Assembly: GCA_905372265.1 (NCBI GenBank)
Contig: CAJPOL010000008.1
Coordinates: 1 to 31,799, forward strand
Direction of reading: 5' to 3'
DNA length: 31,799 nt
Origin: an uncultured Treponema sp.
GTDB taxonomy: Bacteria > Spirochaetota > Spirochaetia > Treponematales > Treponemataceae
Below are positions 23,225 to 31,735 of this stretch, one piece after another. A program made the translations under genes and the position numbers. The notes below the pieces were generated by a model. That model made no database searches. It worked only from the letters and a program-made list of their open reading frames with translations, and was not told where the DNA came from. Within the stretch, counting starts at the first letter, position 1. Every line of letters begins with the position of its first letter.

Positions 23225-23258
23225 AACCTGTTCTGAAACTGAAGTTTCCGAACAGGTC
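23225..23258 (+). repeat. R3 hairpin repeat, copy 3
   Basis: AACCTGTTCTGAAAC pairs with GTTTCCGAACAGGTC (loop TGAA, one internal mismatch). It ends 33 bp before the sufC start and so lies in the suf leader or promoter region. Confidence 0.8.
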
Positions 23259-23291
23259 TATTTAAGGAGAACATCACACGAAGGAGTTGCT

Positions 23292-24023
23292 ATGGAACCG
23301 TTATTACATATAGAGAATCTGCATTTGTCGGTAAATGAAAAAACGATTTTGCATAACTTGAATTTGACCGTCAATGCAGGGGAGATACATGTCGTTATGG
23401 GGCCGAACGGGGCCGGAAAGTCAACGCTTGCTGCAGCCATTGTCGGCAATCCGGTATTTCAGGTGAATAACGGCTCTATCTTTTTTCAAGGGGAACTGCT
23501 CAACGATCTGCCGGTGTTTGAGCGGGCGCGGCGGGGTATTTTCTTATCTTTTCAAAATCCTGAAGAAGTACCCGGTTTAAAAGTTGAAGAGTTTCTCCGC
23601 GCTGCAAAAGAGGCGGTTACCGGTAAAAAAATTCCTGCGCTGCAATTCCATAAAGAGCTGCTGCGCATGATGGAAACGCTCAGTATCAACCCCGAATATG
23701 CAGACCGCAGCTTAAACGTCGGCTTCTCCGGAGGCGAAAAGAAAAAAAACGAAATACTACAGCTTGCCGTGCTCCAGCCTCAATTAGCGATCTTGGATGA
23801 AACGGATTCGGGGCTTGATATTGATGCGACAAAAATCGTATTTGAAGGGGTTTCAAAAATCAAAAGCGCCGAAATGGGAATTTTGATCATCACCCATCAC
23901 AGCAAAGTGCTCGACTACCTAAAACCCGACCGTGTACACGTACTGATTAACGGCTCAATCGTAAAAAGCGGCGGTATTGAACTGGTCGAACATATTCAAG
24001 AGCACGGCTATGCCGGTATGTAG
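23292..24023 (+). CDS. sufC: SufC, ATPase of the SUF Fe-S cluster scaffold
   Basis: The 243-residue protein starts at ATG 23292 with AAGGAG upstream; the longer open frame crosses the R3 hairpin and is not used. Walker A is GPNGAGKST (37-45), the signature region NVGFSGGEKKKNE is typical of SufC rather than of transport ATPases, and Walker B with LAILDETDSGLDID ends in the SufC-specific DSGLDID. SufC binds SufB and SufD and powers assembly of Fe-S clusters in the cytoplasm. It is the first gene of sufCBDS, with 8 bp to sufB. Confidence 0.96.
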   Translation: MEPLLHIENLHLSVNEKTILHNLNLTVNAGEIHVVMGPNGAGKSTLAAAIVGNPVFQVNNGSIFFQGELLNDLPVFERARRGIFLSFQNPEEVPGLKVEEFLRAAKEAVTGKKIPALQFHKELLRMMETLSINPEYADRSLNVGFSGGEKKKNEILQLAVLQPQLAILDETDSGLDIDATKIVFEGVSKIKSAEMGILIITHHSKVLDYLKPDRVHVLINGSIVKSGGIELVEHIQEHGYAGM

Positions 24024-24031
24024 GGAAGCGT

Positions 24032-25480
24032 ATGAGTAACGATTTTAAGATGTCCCGCTCCCCCTTATTTCAAACACGGAAACGGACGTATGTTTCCGAT
24101 ATTGAGCGGGGAATTTACGATATAAAAGATTCCGTTGACTACCGCTATTCTACCGGAATAGGCTTAAACGAAGAGGTGGTAAAAAAAATCTCCGCACGGA
24201 AAAAAGAGCCCGCATGGATGCTTGAATTGCGGCTTGCTTCTTTGCAGCATTTTTTTGACCGGCCGATGCCCGATTGGGGCGCCGATCTTTCCGACCTCAA
24301 TATTCAAGAAATTGTTCACTATATCGTCTCGGACGAAAAACCGCTTGCAACCGATTGGGAACAGGTTCCGGAGGAGATTAAGCAAACGTTTGACCGGCTC
24401 GGTATTCCTAAGGCCGAGCAAACCTCTCTTGCCGGCGTCGGCGCTCAGTATGACTCCGAAGTTGTTTATCACAGCCTGCAAAAAAACCTTGCCGAACAGG
24501 GAGTCGTCTACCTTGATATGGAATCGGCGGTTCTTCAATATGAAGATATTGTACGCGCTCACTTCATGCAGCTGATAAAGCCGGACGATCATAAGTTTGC
24601 GGCGCTGCACGGAGCAGTATGGTCGGGCGGTTCCTTTGTGTATGTGCCGAAAGGGGTGAAAGTTGCTTTGCCGCTGCAATCCTATTTCAGACTGAATGCA
24701 AACCAATCGGGACAGTTTGAACATACGCTCATTATTGTCGATGAAGGCGCCTCGCTGCACTTTATTGAAGGATGCAGCGCTCCTAAGTACTATAAAAATG
24801 CGCTCCATGCCGGCGCCGTAGAGCTGTATGTCGGCAAAAAAGCGACCATGCGTTACTCCACCATCGAAAACTGGTCGCGTAATTTGTACAATTTGAATAC
24901 CAAACGTGCAATTGTTGAAGAAGACGGGGCTATCGAATGGGTGTCAGGCTCTTTCGGCTCGCGGATAACGATGCTTTATCCCATGAGTATCTTAAAAGGA
25001 GACCGTTCCCGTTCCGAATTTACCGGCGTTACCTTTGCTTCGGCAGGGCAGTGCCTTGATACGGGGACAAAGACCGTACATATCGGAAAAAATACGGTCT
25101 CGGAGATGCATTCGCGCTCAATTGCAAAAAACGGCGGCGAAGCGAATTACCGCGGATTGCTTTCAATTAAAAAAAGCGCAACGGGCGCAAAAGCGCTCGC
25201 CGAATGCGAATCGCTGATGCTGGATAACGAATCCCGTACCGACACGATACCTATTATCGAAAGCTGTACCGATGATGCCGACATCGGCCATGAAGCGAAA
25301 ATCGGCAGAATAAGCGATTCGATGGTGTTCTATTTGATGCAGCGCGGACTTGATGAAGCAACCGCCAAATCCTTGATTATTAAGGGATTTGTTGAACCGA
25401 TTTCCAAAGAGCTGCCGCTTGAATACGCCGTAGAGCTGAATAATCTTATTTCTATAGAGCTGGAGGGGACAATAGGCTGA
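24032..25480 (+). CDS. sufB: SufB, Fe-S cluster scaffold
   Basis: The 482-residue length fits SufB. The family blocks include SLAGVGAQYDSEVVYHSL, FVYVPKGVKVALPLQSYFR and the C-terminal beta-helix with TIIESCTDDADIGHEAKIG-like sequence. Cys392 in LAECESLML corresponds by position to the conserved cysteine near which clusters are assembled. The SufBC2D complex receives sulfur from SufS and builds clusters. The stop overlaps the sufD start (TGATG), so the subunits are made together. Confidence 0.96.
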   Translation: MSNDFKMSRSPLFQTRKRTYVSDIERGIYDIKDSVDYRYSTGIGLNEEVVKKISARKKEPAWMLELRLASLQHFFDRPMPDWGADLSDLNIQEIVHYIVSDEKPLATDWEQVPEEIKQTFDRLGIPKAEQTSLAGVGAQYDSEVVYHSLQKNLAEQGVVYLDMESAVLQYEDIVRAHFMQLIKPDDHKFAALHGAVWSGGSFVYVPKGVKVALPLQSYFRLNANQSGQFEHTLIIVDEGASLHFIEGCSAPKYYKNALHAGAVELYVGKKATMRYSTIENWSRNLYNLNTKRAIVEEDGAIEWVSGSFGSRITMLYPMSILKGDRSRSEFTGVTFASAGQCLDTGTKTVHIGKNTVSEMHSRSIAKNGGEANYRGLLSIKKSATGAKALAECESLMLDNESRTDTIPIIESCTDDADIGHEAKIGRISDSMVFYLMQRGLDEATAKSLIIKGFVEPISKELPLEYAVELNNLISIELEGTIG

Positions 25481-26625
25481 TGAAAAACGAAAACTATTTC
25501 AAACGGCTTGACTACCGAATGCAGGATGTTCCTTCCGTTCCTTTTTCAGGTCTTTCATTCCATACGCAATCGAAGTCGGCGCACTATATGCCGATTGAGC
25601 GCTTCATGGAAACGCTCAATGCCGATATGCGCGGCCGGTTATTTCAGTTTGAAAAATCGGCGCGTGAAAAACATTGCGGCTTGGGTATGCGCTTTATTGA
25701 GGAAGTGCAAGCAAAACGGAACAGCGGCTTTTATCTCAGAGCCGATAGAGATGCTTCCGGCAGTATGCAGGATTTTTTTGTACGGTTTTCACTCGATTCG
25801 GAAAACGCCGTGTTATTCGATCAAAGCTATATTGAGATAGCCGACAACGCATCGGTGCGGCTCATCCTCTACTTTGACACCGCTGAGCGGCAGCCGGATT
25901 TGCAATCGTATCGGAATGGACTTATCAGTATTCATGTCGGAAAAAACGCCGCTGCAGAAATTATCAAAATTCAAAATTTTTCCGATGCAGCGTTGAACTT
26001 TGAGACAGTGCGGATGGAAGCAGGGGAAAAAGCCCGCATAACCGTCCATGATATACAGCTCGGTTCTCAGAAAACAGGCGCGTCCTACTCTTCGTACATG
26101 CAGGAGCAGTGGGCCGAAGTGCGTATCTATCCGCTCTATTTTACCGATAAAGCGCGGCGGATGGACATTGAGCACAATCTGATCATCAATGGGAAAAACA
26201 CAGCGGCGGAGATAAACGCGCGGGGGGCTCTTAAAAATGAGTCGCACAAGATATTTCGCGGTAATATTTTTTTGAATAAGGGCTGTTCCGCTTCCTGCGC
26301 CCGTTTTTCCGATAACAGCATCATGCTCGATAAGAAAGCCGTAGGCGTTAGTATTCCGACCATCTTCTGCGATGAAGATGATGTGATAGGCGAACATGCT
26401 GCAAGTTTTTCCGCTATCGATAAAGAAAAGCTCTACTATATTATGAGCCGCGGCTTTGATGAACTCAGCGCAAAAAAGCTGATTATCGATTCCGCATTCC
26501 GTCCGGTATTTAACCTGATACCCGATGAATCGGTACGCAATAGGCTGAATGCGGAATTTGACGGACGCTTATCGGCGGAGACGGCCGGTATGTCGGTAAA
26601 ACCGGAGGAGGCCTTACATGTATAA
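25480..26625 (+). CDS. sufD: SufD, partner of SufB
   Basis: The 381-residue protein shows the SufB/SufD core (beta-helix) in its second half: EHNLIINGKNTAAEINARGA, followed by a block ending DEDDVIGEHAASFSAIDKEK and SRGFDELSAKKLIIDSAF. SufD pairs with SufB and is needed for iron entry. It has diverged more than SufB, as usual. Its start overlaps the sufB stop and its end overlaps sufS by 8 bp. Confidence 0.93.
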   Translation: MKNENYFKRLDYRMQDVPSVPFSGLSFHTQSKSAHYMPIERFMETLNADMRGRLFQFEKSAREKHCGLGMRFIEEVQAKRNSGFYLRADRDASGSMQDFFVRFSLDSENAVLFDQSYIEIADNASVRLILYFDTAERQPDLQSYRNGLISIHVGKNAAAEIIKIQNFSDAALNFETVRMEAGEKARITVHDIQLGSQKTGASYSSYMQEQWAEVRIYPLYFTDKARRMDIEHNLIINGKNTAAEINARGALKNESHKIFRGNIFLNKGCSASCARFSDNSIMLDKKAVGVSIPTIFCDEDDVIGEHAASFSAIDKEKLYYIMSRGFDELSAKKLIIDSAFRPVFNLIPDESVRNRLNAEFDGRLSAETAGMSVKPEEALHV

Positions 26626-27817
26626 ACAGTATTTTCCGCTGCTGCAAAACCGGCATATTCACTATCTTGATGCGGCCGCAACCGCACAGCGTCCGCAGGC
26701 GGTACTTGATGGCGTACAGGCGTATTATGCCCGCAATAACGGTAACGCAGGCCGGGGGTCTCATACGCTTGCCGTAGAATCTTCCTCGTTAATCGAAGAA
26801 GCTCGCGTTGCGGTGAGCGCTTTCATCGGTGCGGATGCAGGCGGCGAAGTAATATTTACCAAAAATGCTACCGAATCGCTTAACATCATCGCATACTGCT
26901 ACGGGCTTACCCGTCTTCAGGCCGGAGATGAGATTATCATTTCGATTGCCAATCATCATGCAAATCTTGTGCCGTGGCAGTATGTTGCGCAGAAGACGGG
27001 CGCAGCGTTACGGTATGTCTATCTTGATAAAGATGGCAACTTCGATATGGCCGGTTTTAAAGCGATTGCCGGAAACCGTACTAAGATTGTCGCGGTAACA
27101 GCCGCCGTAAACACGACCGGAGTAGTGTTCCCTATTGAAGAGATTATCACGGAAGCGCATAAGCACGGCGCCGTTGCCGTTATCGATGCGGCGCAATCTA
27201 TTGCGCATTTTCCCCATACCGTTGCAGCATGGGATTGCGACTTTCTCGCTTTCTCGGGGCATAAGCTCTATGCGGAATTCGGCGCAGGGGTTCTTTACGC
27301 GAAGCGGACTCTCGTTGAAAAAATGCCGCCTTTTTTATACGGCGGCAGTATGATTGAGTATGTAAGCGAACAAACAAGCGAGTTTAAAACGGACGGGCGG
27401 AAATATGAGGGCGGTACATTAGATACCGCTGCAATCCACTCCTTGCGGCTTAGTATTGATTTTTTGAAAAAACTCGGCCTCAGTGAACTGCATGACTATA
27501 CTGCAAAGCTCAATAGCTCCTTGTTGGCGGCCTTGCAAAGTCTTGACTTTATAGAGACCTACTATATAAATGCGCAGCAGCGGGTACCGACAACCGCCTT
27601 TAATGTAAAAGACGTACACTCTCACGATACCTCATATATCTTGGATGAGCAAGGCGTAATGGTACGGAGCGGTCATCACTGCACCCAGCCGTTGATGGCA
27701 TATATGGGGATCAATTCCTGCTGCCGCGCAAGTTTAGGAATTTACAACACCGCAGAGGATATAGAAGCGCTTGTTGCAGCCCTTAAAAAAGTCTACGAGA
27801 TTTTTAAAAGAAAATGA
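26618..27817 (+). CDS. sufS: SufS, cysteine desulfurase (group II)
   Basis: The 399-residue PLP enzyme takes sulfur from cysteine as a persulfide. Lys216 in FSGHKLYAEFGAG binds PLP. Cys355 in RSGHHCTQPLM is the catalytic cysteine in the short loop typical of SufS/CsdA. Other family landmarks are YLDAAATAQRP, TKNATESLN and DAAQSIAHFPH. SufS normally hands sulfur to SufE or SufU. Neither is encoded next to it; the following gene is a lipoprotein. It is the last gene of the operon; the 111 bp after it hold a weak GC-rich hairpin (AGCCGGT/ACCGGCT) but no T-run. Confidence 0.96.
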   Translation: MYKQYFPLLQNRHIHYLDAAATAQRPQAVLDGVQAYYARNNGNAGRGSHTLAVESSSLIEEARVAVSAFIGADAGGEVIFTKNATESLNIIAYCYGLTRLQAGDEIIISIANHHANLVPWQYVAQKTGAALRYVYLDKDGNFDMAGFKAIAGNRTKIVAVTAAVNTTGVVFPIEEIITEAHKHGAVAVIDAAQSIAHFPHTVAAWDCDFLAFSGHKLYAEFGAGVLYAKRTLVEKMPPFLYGGSMIEYVSEQTSEFKTDGRKYEGGTLDTAAIHSLRLSIDFLKKLGLSELHDYTAKLNSSLLAALQSLDFIETYYINAQQRVPTTAFNVKDVHSHDTSYILDEQGVMVRSGHHCTQPLMAYMGINSCCRASLGIYNTAEDIEALVAALKKVYEIFKRK

Positions 27818-27928
27818 TGACTGCTGCATTCTGAGCCGGTTATAAAAATTACGGGGGTGATGATAATGCTCTACCGGCTTGTGTAGCCGACTGAAAATTA
27901 TTACTATAGGCAATAAAAGGGGTTAATA

Positions 27929-28945
27929 ATGACAAGAACCGATTTTGATCACATTATCCGGAAGGCGGCTGTTGTATTCATTATAATAGCGATATGTTCG
28001 TCCTGTACAAAAAAAGAATCGCAAAACGGCGCTTCCGGCAATGCTGCTAAAGAAACGGAGATAACGGCAGGCACGGCGGGGAAAAACGAAACAGCTCCGC
28101 AGGAGACAGACGGTGTGATCTATGTACATAAAGCGGCACTGTATGTGGAAAATGGAGAAGGTAAAATGAAGTGGACGAAAGAAGCCTCGCTCGGCGATAG
28201 AGCGTTCTTTTTAGGAGAAAAGAAAGAGGCTGCACGCACCGATGGCCAAAAACGGACTTTTTTTCATATCAGCCTAAAAGATCACGATTATTGGATTCAA
28301 GACTATTGTTACGAGCCTAATACGGTTCCCGCATTTATTTCAGCGGAAAATACGCTTCTGTATAAGTCGGATTCGGCAATGGGAATGACAGATGAGGTTA
28401 TGCCTCAATTTTTTATCGTTGCCGTTTATAAAGATAGCCAAGATAATGATAAATTTTGCAAAATTGCTGCCTATTGTCCCGAACTTGCGACCTCATGGGT
28501 TGTAAAGGAAGCCTTTGTCAAACGGGAGAACCTTGAATTTGACGGTACAGCTATAGAAGCGATGATGCTTGCCCAAGTAGCCTCCGAGTCAAAAAATGAT
28601 ACCATCCGTGCGGAGCTTTACCGCAATGCAATTGAGTTGGAATCGGCGTATAGCGATAAAATTGCGGAATTGCAAAATCTTAACGAGTTCATGATTCAAG
28701 AAGATGCTTTTATAAAATCGATAAACGTAGAAAAAATAAATGAAAAGTCTGTTGTTTCGGAAAATGTTGATTTACTGAGCGTGCCGCGTTCTGACGGTGG
28801 ATACCGGATAGTGGGTGAACTGAAAGCAGGTACTCCGGTTGTCGCAACCAAACAAGTTGTGTTTGAAAACGGCGACGGATGGTGCTACATCCAACACAAG
28901 CAGAAGAAAGGCTGGGTAAGAGCCTCTATTTTAACACAAGAATAA
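27929..28945 (+). CDS. Lipoprotein with C-terminal SH3-like domain
   Basis: This is a 338-residue protein with AGGGG before ATG 27929. The N-terminus ends in ICSSC (Cys26), a probable lipobox, followed by a Ser/Thr/Ala/Glu-rich linker. The last 65 residues (ENVDLLSVPRSDGGYRIVGE to GWVRASILTQE) have the layout of a bacterial SH3 domain, with a closing GWCYI/GWVRASIL pair. An earlier part (about 70-130) may be another SH3-like fold. Such domains often bind peptidoglycan or proteins. It probably sits in the periplasm; its role is unknown. Confidence 0.82.
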   Translation: MTRTDFDHIIRKAAVVFIIIAICSSCTKKESQNGASGNAAKETEITAGTAGKNETAPQETDGVIYVHKAALYVENGEGKMKWTKEASLGDRAFFLGEKKEAARTDGQKRTFFHISLKDHDYWIQDYCYEPNTVPAFISAENTLLYKSDSAMGMTDEVMPQFFIVAVYKDSQDNDKFCKIAAYCPELATSWVVKEAFVKRENLEFDGTAIEAMMLAQVASESKNDTIRAELYRNAIELESAYSDKIAELQNLNEFMIQEDAFIKSINVEKINEKSVVSENVDLLSVPRSDGGYRIVGELKAGTPVVATKQVVFENGDGWCYIQHKQKKGWVRASILTQE

Positions 28946-28984
28946 CCGATAACTGTTCACTCATTTCAAATAAAAAGACCGTGA

Positions 28985-29019
28985 GATAAGGAGTAAAACC
29001 GGAATGTTTCCTCCTTATC
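28985..29019. other. Inverted repeat between two lipoprotein genes
   Basis: GATAAGGAG (28985-28993) and CTCCTTATC (29011-29019) pair perfectly, with an inner AAAC/GTTT. No T-run follows on either strand. It may be a weak terminator or a regulatory stem upstream of the sugar-binding protein gene. Confidence 0.5.
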
Positions 29020-29132
29020 GACGGTACGTTTCATTGTTTGTACCTCCATGCGGTGCGAAGAAAGCGGATAAAATGCTACTATTAACATGTATGCTGATTT
29101 TATCAAATCGGCGAAATAATTAGGAGGAAAAG

Positions 29133-30101
29133 ATGAACATTTTTGCAAGACGGATGTTGTATGTTGCAGTTCTTACCGCAGTGTTGCTGGGATGCACAAA
29201 GAAAGAGGCTGATATGCCTCAATCTTCCGAAACAAAGAAAAACGGCTTTACGGTCGGTTATTGTATCAATAATCTCAATGATACGTTCCAGACGTATATT
29301 CTGGAAGCTGCAAAAGAAACCATTACTGCGGCCGGAGGCATGGTTGAGGTTAACGATGCTACTGAGGACACCATCAAGCAGCAGGATCAGGTAAACAGCT
29401 TTATTGCAAAGGGCGTGAGCGGATTGATTGTCGTACCGGTAGACACCGGTTCGATGGATGCCATTACCAATGCGGCGCGGAATGCCGGTATTCCGATTTG
29501 CTATGTCAACCGCAATCCTTTTGCAGGCAAAGAAGAGAGTATGCCTGACGGCGTATACTATGTCGGATCTCAGGAGATTGTTGCAGGACGGCTTCAAGGC
29601 GAACGGATTGGGGAACTGCTGCAAGGGAAGGGCGGCGTTGCAATCTTGGTCGGCATCCTCGGAAACGAGGGCGCATTAAAACGGACGGAGGGTAATAAAG
29701 AAGTGTTCGCTTCAAAATATCCCGACATCACCGTACTTGCCGAACAAACGGCAAACTGGCAGCGCGATCAAGCGGTTACCGTTACCGAAAACTGGATTAC
29801 CGCTTACGGCGATAAGCTGAATGCAATAGCGGCAAATAACGATGAAATGGCGCTTGGGGCTATTAAGGCATTGGAAGCGGCGAATAGAAAGGATGTTTTT
29901 GTACTCGGCGTTGATGCAACGCTGGATGGACGTCATGCCGTACAAGAAGGCTTGATGGCGGCAACAGTGTTTCAGGATGCAAAAGGGCAGGGCGACGGCG
30001 CTGCAAAGGTTATAACAGCAAAGATACAGGGCGGTAATCCCGACACAATTACATGGGTACCGTTTCAGTTGGTTGATAAGGATTCCCCGCTGCTTAAATA
30101 A
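29133..30101 (+). CDS. Sugar-binding lipoprotein of the MglB/RbsB type
   Basis: This is a 322-residue periplasmic-binding protein with AGGAGG before ATG 29133. Lipobox VLLGC gives Cys21 as the anchor. The type I fold shows TVGYCINNLNDTFQTYILEA, a block ending GLIVVPVDTGSMDAITNAA, and NNDEMALGAIKALEAANR with FVLGVDATLDG near the hinge, typical of galactose/ribose-binding proteins. It would deliver a sugar to an ABC importer or a chemoreceptor. No ATPase or permease gene follows; a strong terminator does. Galactose or glucose is the likeliest ligand by resemblance to MglB, but this is not proven. Confidence 0.9.
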   Translation: MNIFARRMLYVAVLTAVLLGCTKKEADMPQSSETKKNGFTVGYCINNLNDTFQTYILEAAKETITAAGGMVEVNDATEDTIKQQDQVNSFIAKGVSGLIVVPVDTGSMDAITNAARNAGIPICYVNRNPFAGKEESMPDGVYYVGSQEIVAGRLQGERIGELLQGKGGVAILVGILGNEGALKRTEGNKEVFASKYPDITVLAEQTANWQRDQAVTVTENWITAYGDKLNAIAANNDEMALGAIKALEAANRKDVFVLGVDATLDGRHAVQEGLMAATVFQDAKGQGDGAAKVITAKIQGGNPDTITWVPFQLVDKDSPLLK

Positions 30102-30163
30102 CAGCTGCCGTTCACAATCAGGTAGGATTTCGGCCCTTTTACCATTGATACGATACCAAAACG

Positions 30164-30206
30164 CCCTTGCAAAAGAATCTGAAATTTTTTGCAAGGGTCT
30201 TTTTTT
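30164..30206 (+). terminator. Intrinsic terminator after the sugar-binding protein gene
   Basis: CCCTTGCAAAA (30164-30174) pairs perfectly with TTTTGCAAGGG (30187-30197), followed by TC and seven T. On the other strand only four T follow the stem, so it may work weakly for the converging gene. Confidence 0.9.
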
Positions 30207-30213
30207 GTGTCTG

Positions 30214-31179
30214 TTAGTAGCTGTATTTTACACTTATATTGACTGCATGATGTACAACATTTTTATCCGTCTTTCCGTTTACCGTGTAGTCAAATAATGT
30301 GTAATCGGCGCCGAATGAGAAATTCCTATATTTTGTTTCAAAACCTATCAGCCATCCTGAGGTAACCGCCGTTTCTTCCGTTACCGGCGTTCGAATTTCA
30401 TCTTTCGTCTTATTATAAGTTCCGATAAAACCTGTTTTTGCCTGGAACCAGTCAAGAGGATTGGTAATAAGTCCGAACCCGTATTCAATCTTATTGCTTA
30501 TTCTGGCCTTCCATGTTTCGCTCTGTTTTTTGTTCTCTATATCGGTTGTCAGTATAAAATCCGCATAGATACCCGAATTAATATCTTCTTTTAAATAATT
30601 AAACACGTTAAAAATGATACCGGTATTGAGTTCGTTTTTCATCATTCTATCCATCACTTTTTTATTAACTTTGGTTCTCGCATTATCAAAAAACTCAAAA
30701 TTGTCAAAGACACTGATAGTAAAAAGGGAACGGGCTGTCGTATATGTTATTTCGGGCTTTATTTTAAATCCCGTCCACAGCGCTGTTGCAGTCTGCTCAA
30801 AATTTACTAAGTATGCAGTATCAAACCCCAGCTTCAGTCCTGTTATTACTTCGGATGACAAACGGATGCCCAGTCCGAATAAAGAATTCGGAGAGGTAAG
30901 CAGCTTATCTTTTTTATATTGAAGATAGGGTGTAAGAAAGAGATTATCCAAAAGCCGTATCTTTACACCGCCGTTGACGTCAAGGGGTAAAATTTCACCG
31001 GTAGAGTCTGCGTAATGGCGTTGCTCTTTCGTATCAGTCTTAACGGTTAGTTCTTTTACAAGAGACAGATTAACATCAAATGTAGGCGTAAAAAGGGGCG
31101 GCCGCTCTCCGTCTTCCCCAAAAAGCGTGCCGCATACAGCAATACAGAGCGCTGCTAAAAACTTATTCAATTTATTCAT
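30214..31179 (-). CDS. Outer-membrane beta-barrel protein, unknown type
   Basis: This is a 321-residue protein with a signal peptide (MNKLNKFLAALCIAVCGTLFG) and AAGGAG before the ATG. The mature part is made of amphipathic strands, for example LFLTPYLQYKKDKLL, GLKLGFDTAYLVNFEQT and FSFGADYTLFDYTVNG, and the protein ends in Tyr (VKYSY), compatible with outer-membrane insertion. The number of strands cannot be settled by eye (12-16 is plausible). It is not a member of a family I can name, and I see no Msp or Tpr signature. It converges with the sugar-binding protein gene. Confidence 0.8.
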   Translation of the reverse strand: MNKLNKFLAALCIAVCGTLFGEDGERPPLFTPTFDVNLSLVKELTVKTDTKEQRHYADSTGEILPLDVNGGVKIRLLDNLFLTPYLQYKKDKLLTSPNSLFGLGIRLSSEVITGLKLGFDTAYLVNFEQTATALWTGFKIKPEITYTTARSLFTISVFDNFEFFDNARTKVNKKVMDRMMKNELNTGIIFNVFNYLKEDINSGIYADFILTTDIENKKQSETWKARISNKIEYGFGLITNPLDWFQAKTGFIGTYNKTKDEIRTPVTEETAVTSGWLIGFETKYRNFSFGADYTLFDYTVNGKTDKNVVHHAVNISVKYSY

Positions 31180-31238
31180 AAAAACTCCTTTGTTTAAGAA
31201 TTTATCGTAACTGCTATAAACTCTGTAAATAAATCAAC

Positions 31239-31286
31239 ATACCCCGACGCGAGCGTCGGGGTATTCAACCCTCCGCACGAATAAAA
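31239..31286 (+). repeat. Dispersed repeat R1, copy 3 (most complete)
   Basis: ATACCCCGAC and GTCGGGGTAT form a perfect 10-bp stem (31239-31248 with 31255-31264), followed by TCAACCCTCCGCACGAATAA. It lies about 60 bp upstream of the minus-strand barrel gene. Confidence 0.85.
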
Positions 31287-31398
31287 ATATGTTCCATTTA
31301 TACCCGCCCGTTCCCCATAATGTCAAGGGCATTTCTTCTAATTTGTAATGTGTAATCAATTGTGGGTCATGGTTTTGTGCTGAAAGCCATTACCGAAT

Positions 31399-31428
31399 CC
31401 TTTGCGTCCCCTGCGTGCTTGGCGGTAA
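31399..31428. repeat. R2 right arm, detached
   Basis: CCTTTGCGTCCCCTGCGTGC followed by TTGGCGGTAA matches the right arms of the tandem R2 elements downstream. No left arm is visible in front of it. The preceding 31287-31398 holds no gene or structure that I recognise. Confidence 0.6.
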
Positions 31429-31490
31429 CATGAATACTGTACGTCCATGTACAGTATTCATGTCAAGTTTTTGCTAATGGCAAAAACTTG
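31428..31490. repeat. Two adjacent perfect hairpins
   Basis: ACATGAATACTGTAC and GTACAGTATTCATGT form a 15-bp stem with loop GTCCAT (31428-31463). Immediately after, CAAGTTTTTGC and GCAAAAACTTG form an 11-bp stem with loop TAATG (31464-31490). They sit between R2 pieces. Confidence 0.8.
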
Positions 31491-31506
31491 TTACTGATTG
31501 GAACCA

Positions 31507-31522
31507 CCGCCGTCCATGGCGG
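31507..31522. repeat. Short hairpin with GTCCAT loop
   Basis: CCGCC and GGCGG flank the loop GTCCAT, the same loop sequence as in the hairpin at 31428-31463 although the stems differ. Confidence 0.6.
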
Positions 31523-31523
31523 C

Positions 31524-31726
31524 AAACCGCAAAGGACGCTAAGAGCGCGGAGGGGATTGAGGTAAGTTAAGCAGGTAGTCTTTACAAACATCCTTTGCGA
31601 TCTCTGCGGGCTTGGCGGTTAATTAAAATAAAACCGCGAAGGACGCCAAGAACGCAGAGAGTAATGGAGAAAGTTGAGCAGGGCATCTTTACAAAAATCT
31701 TTGCGGTCTCTGCGTTCCCTGCGGTT
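31524..31726. repeat. Two tandem copies of composite repeat R2
   Basis: Each copy is about 95-100 bp: a left arm starting AACCGC-AAGGACGC-AAGA-CGC-GAG, a middle with (A)TTGAG/GAGAAAGTTGAGCAGG and ATCTTTACAAA, and a right arm ending CTCTGCG-GCGGTT. Copy a spans 31524-31620, copy b 31632-31726, separated by an AT-rich stretch of about 11 bp. The ends AACCGC/GCGGTT are inverted. A third partial copy starts at 31736. No open frame of interest runs through them; they look like non-coding, possibly non-autonomous mobile or REP-type sequence. Confidence 0.8.
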
Positions 31727-31735
31727 AATAAAAAG

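Noticed and set aside
23184..23291. Longer SufC start
   Set aside because: The extension runs through an R3 hairpin and lacks a ribosome binding site; ATG 23292 has both context and homology-like start.
27818..27928. Terminator after sufS
   Set aside because: The AGCCGGT/ACCGGCT pairing is short with a loop of about 30 nt and has no T-run.
29133..30101. A full mgl sugar-transport operon
   Set aside because: Only the binding protein is present; a strong terminator and a converging gene follow.
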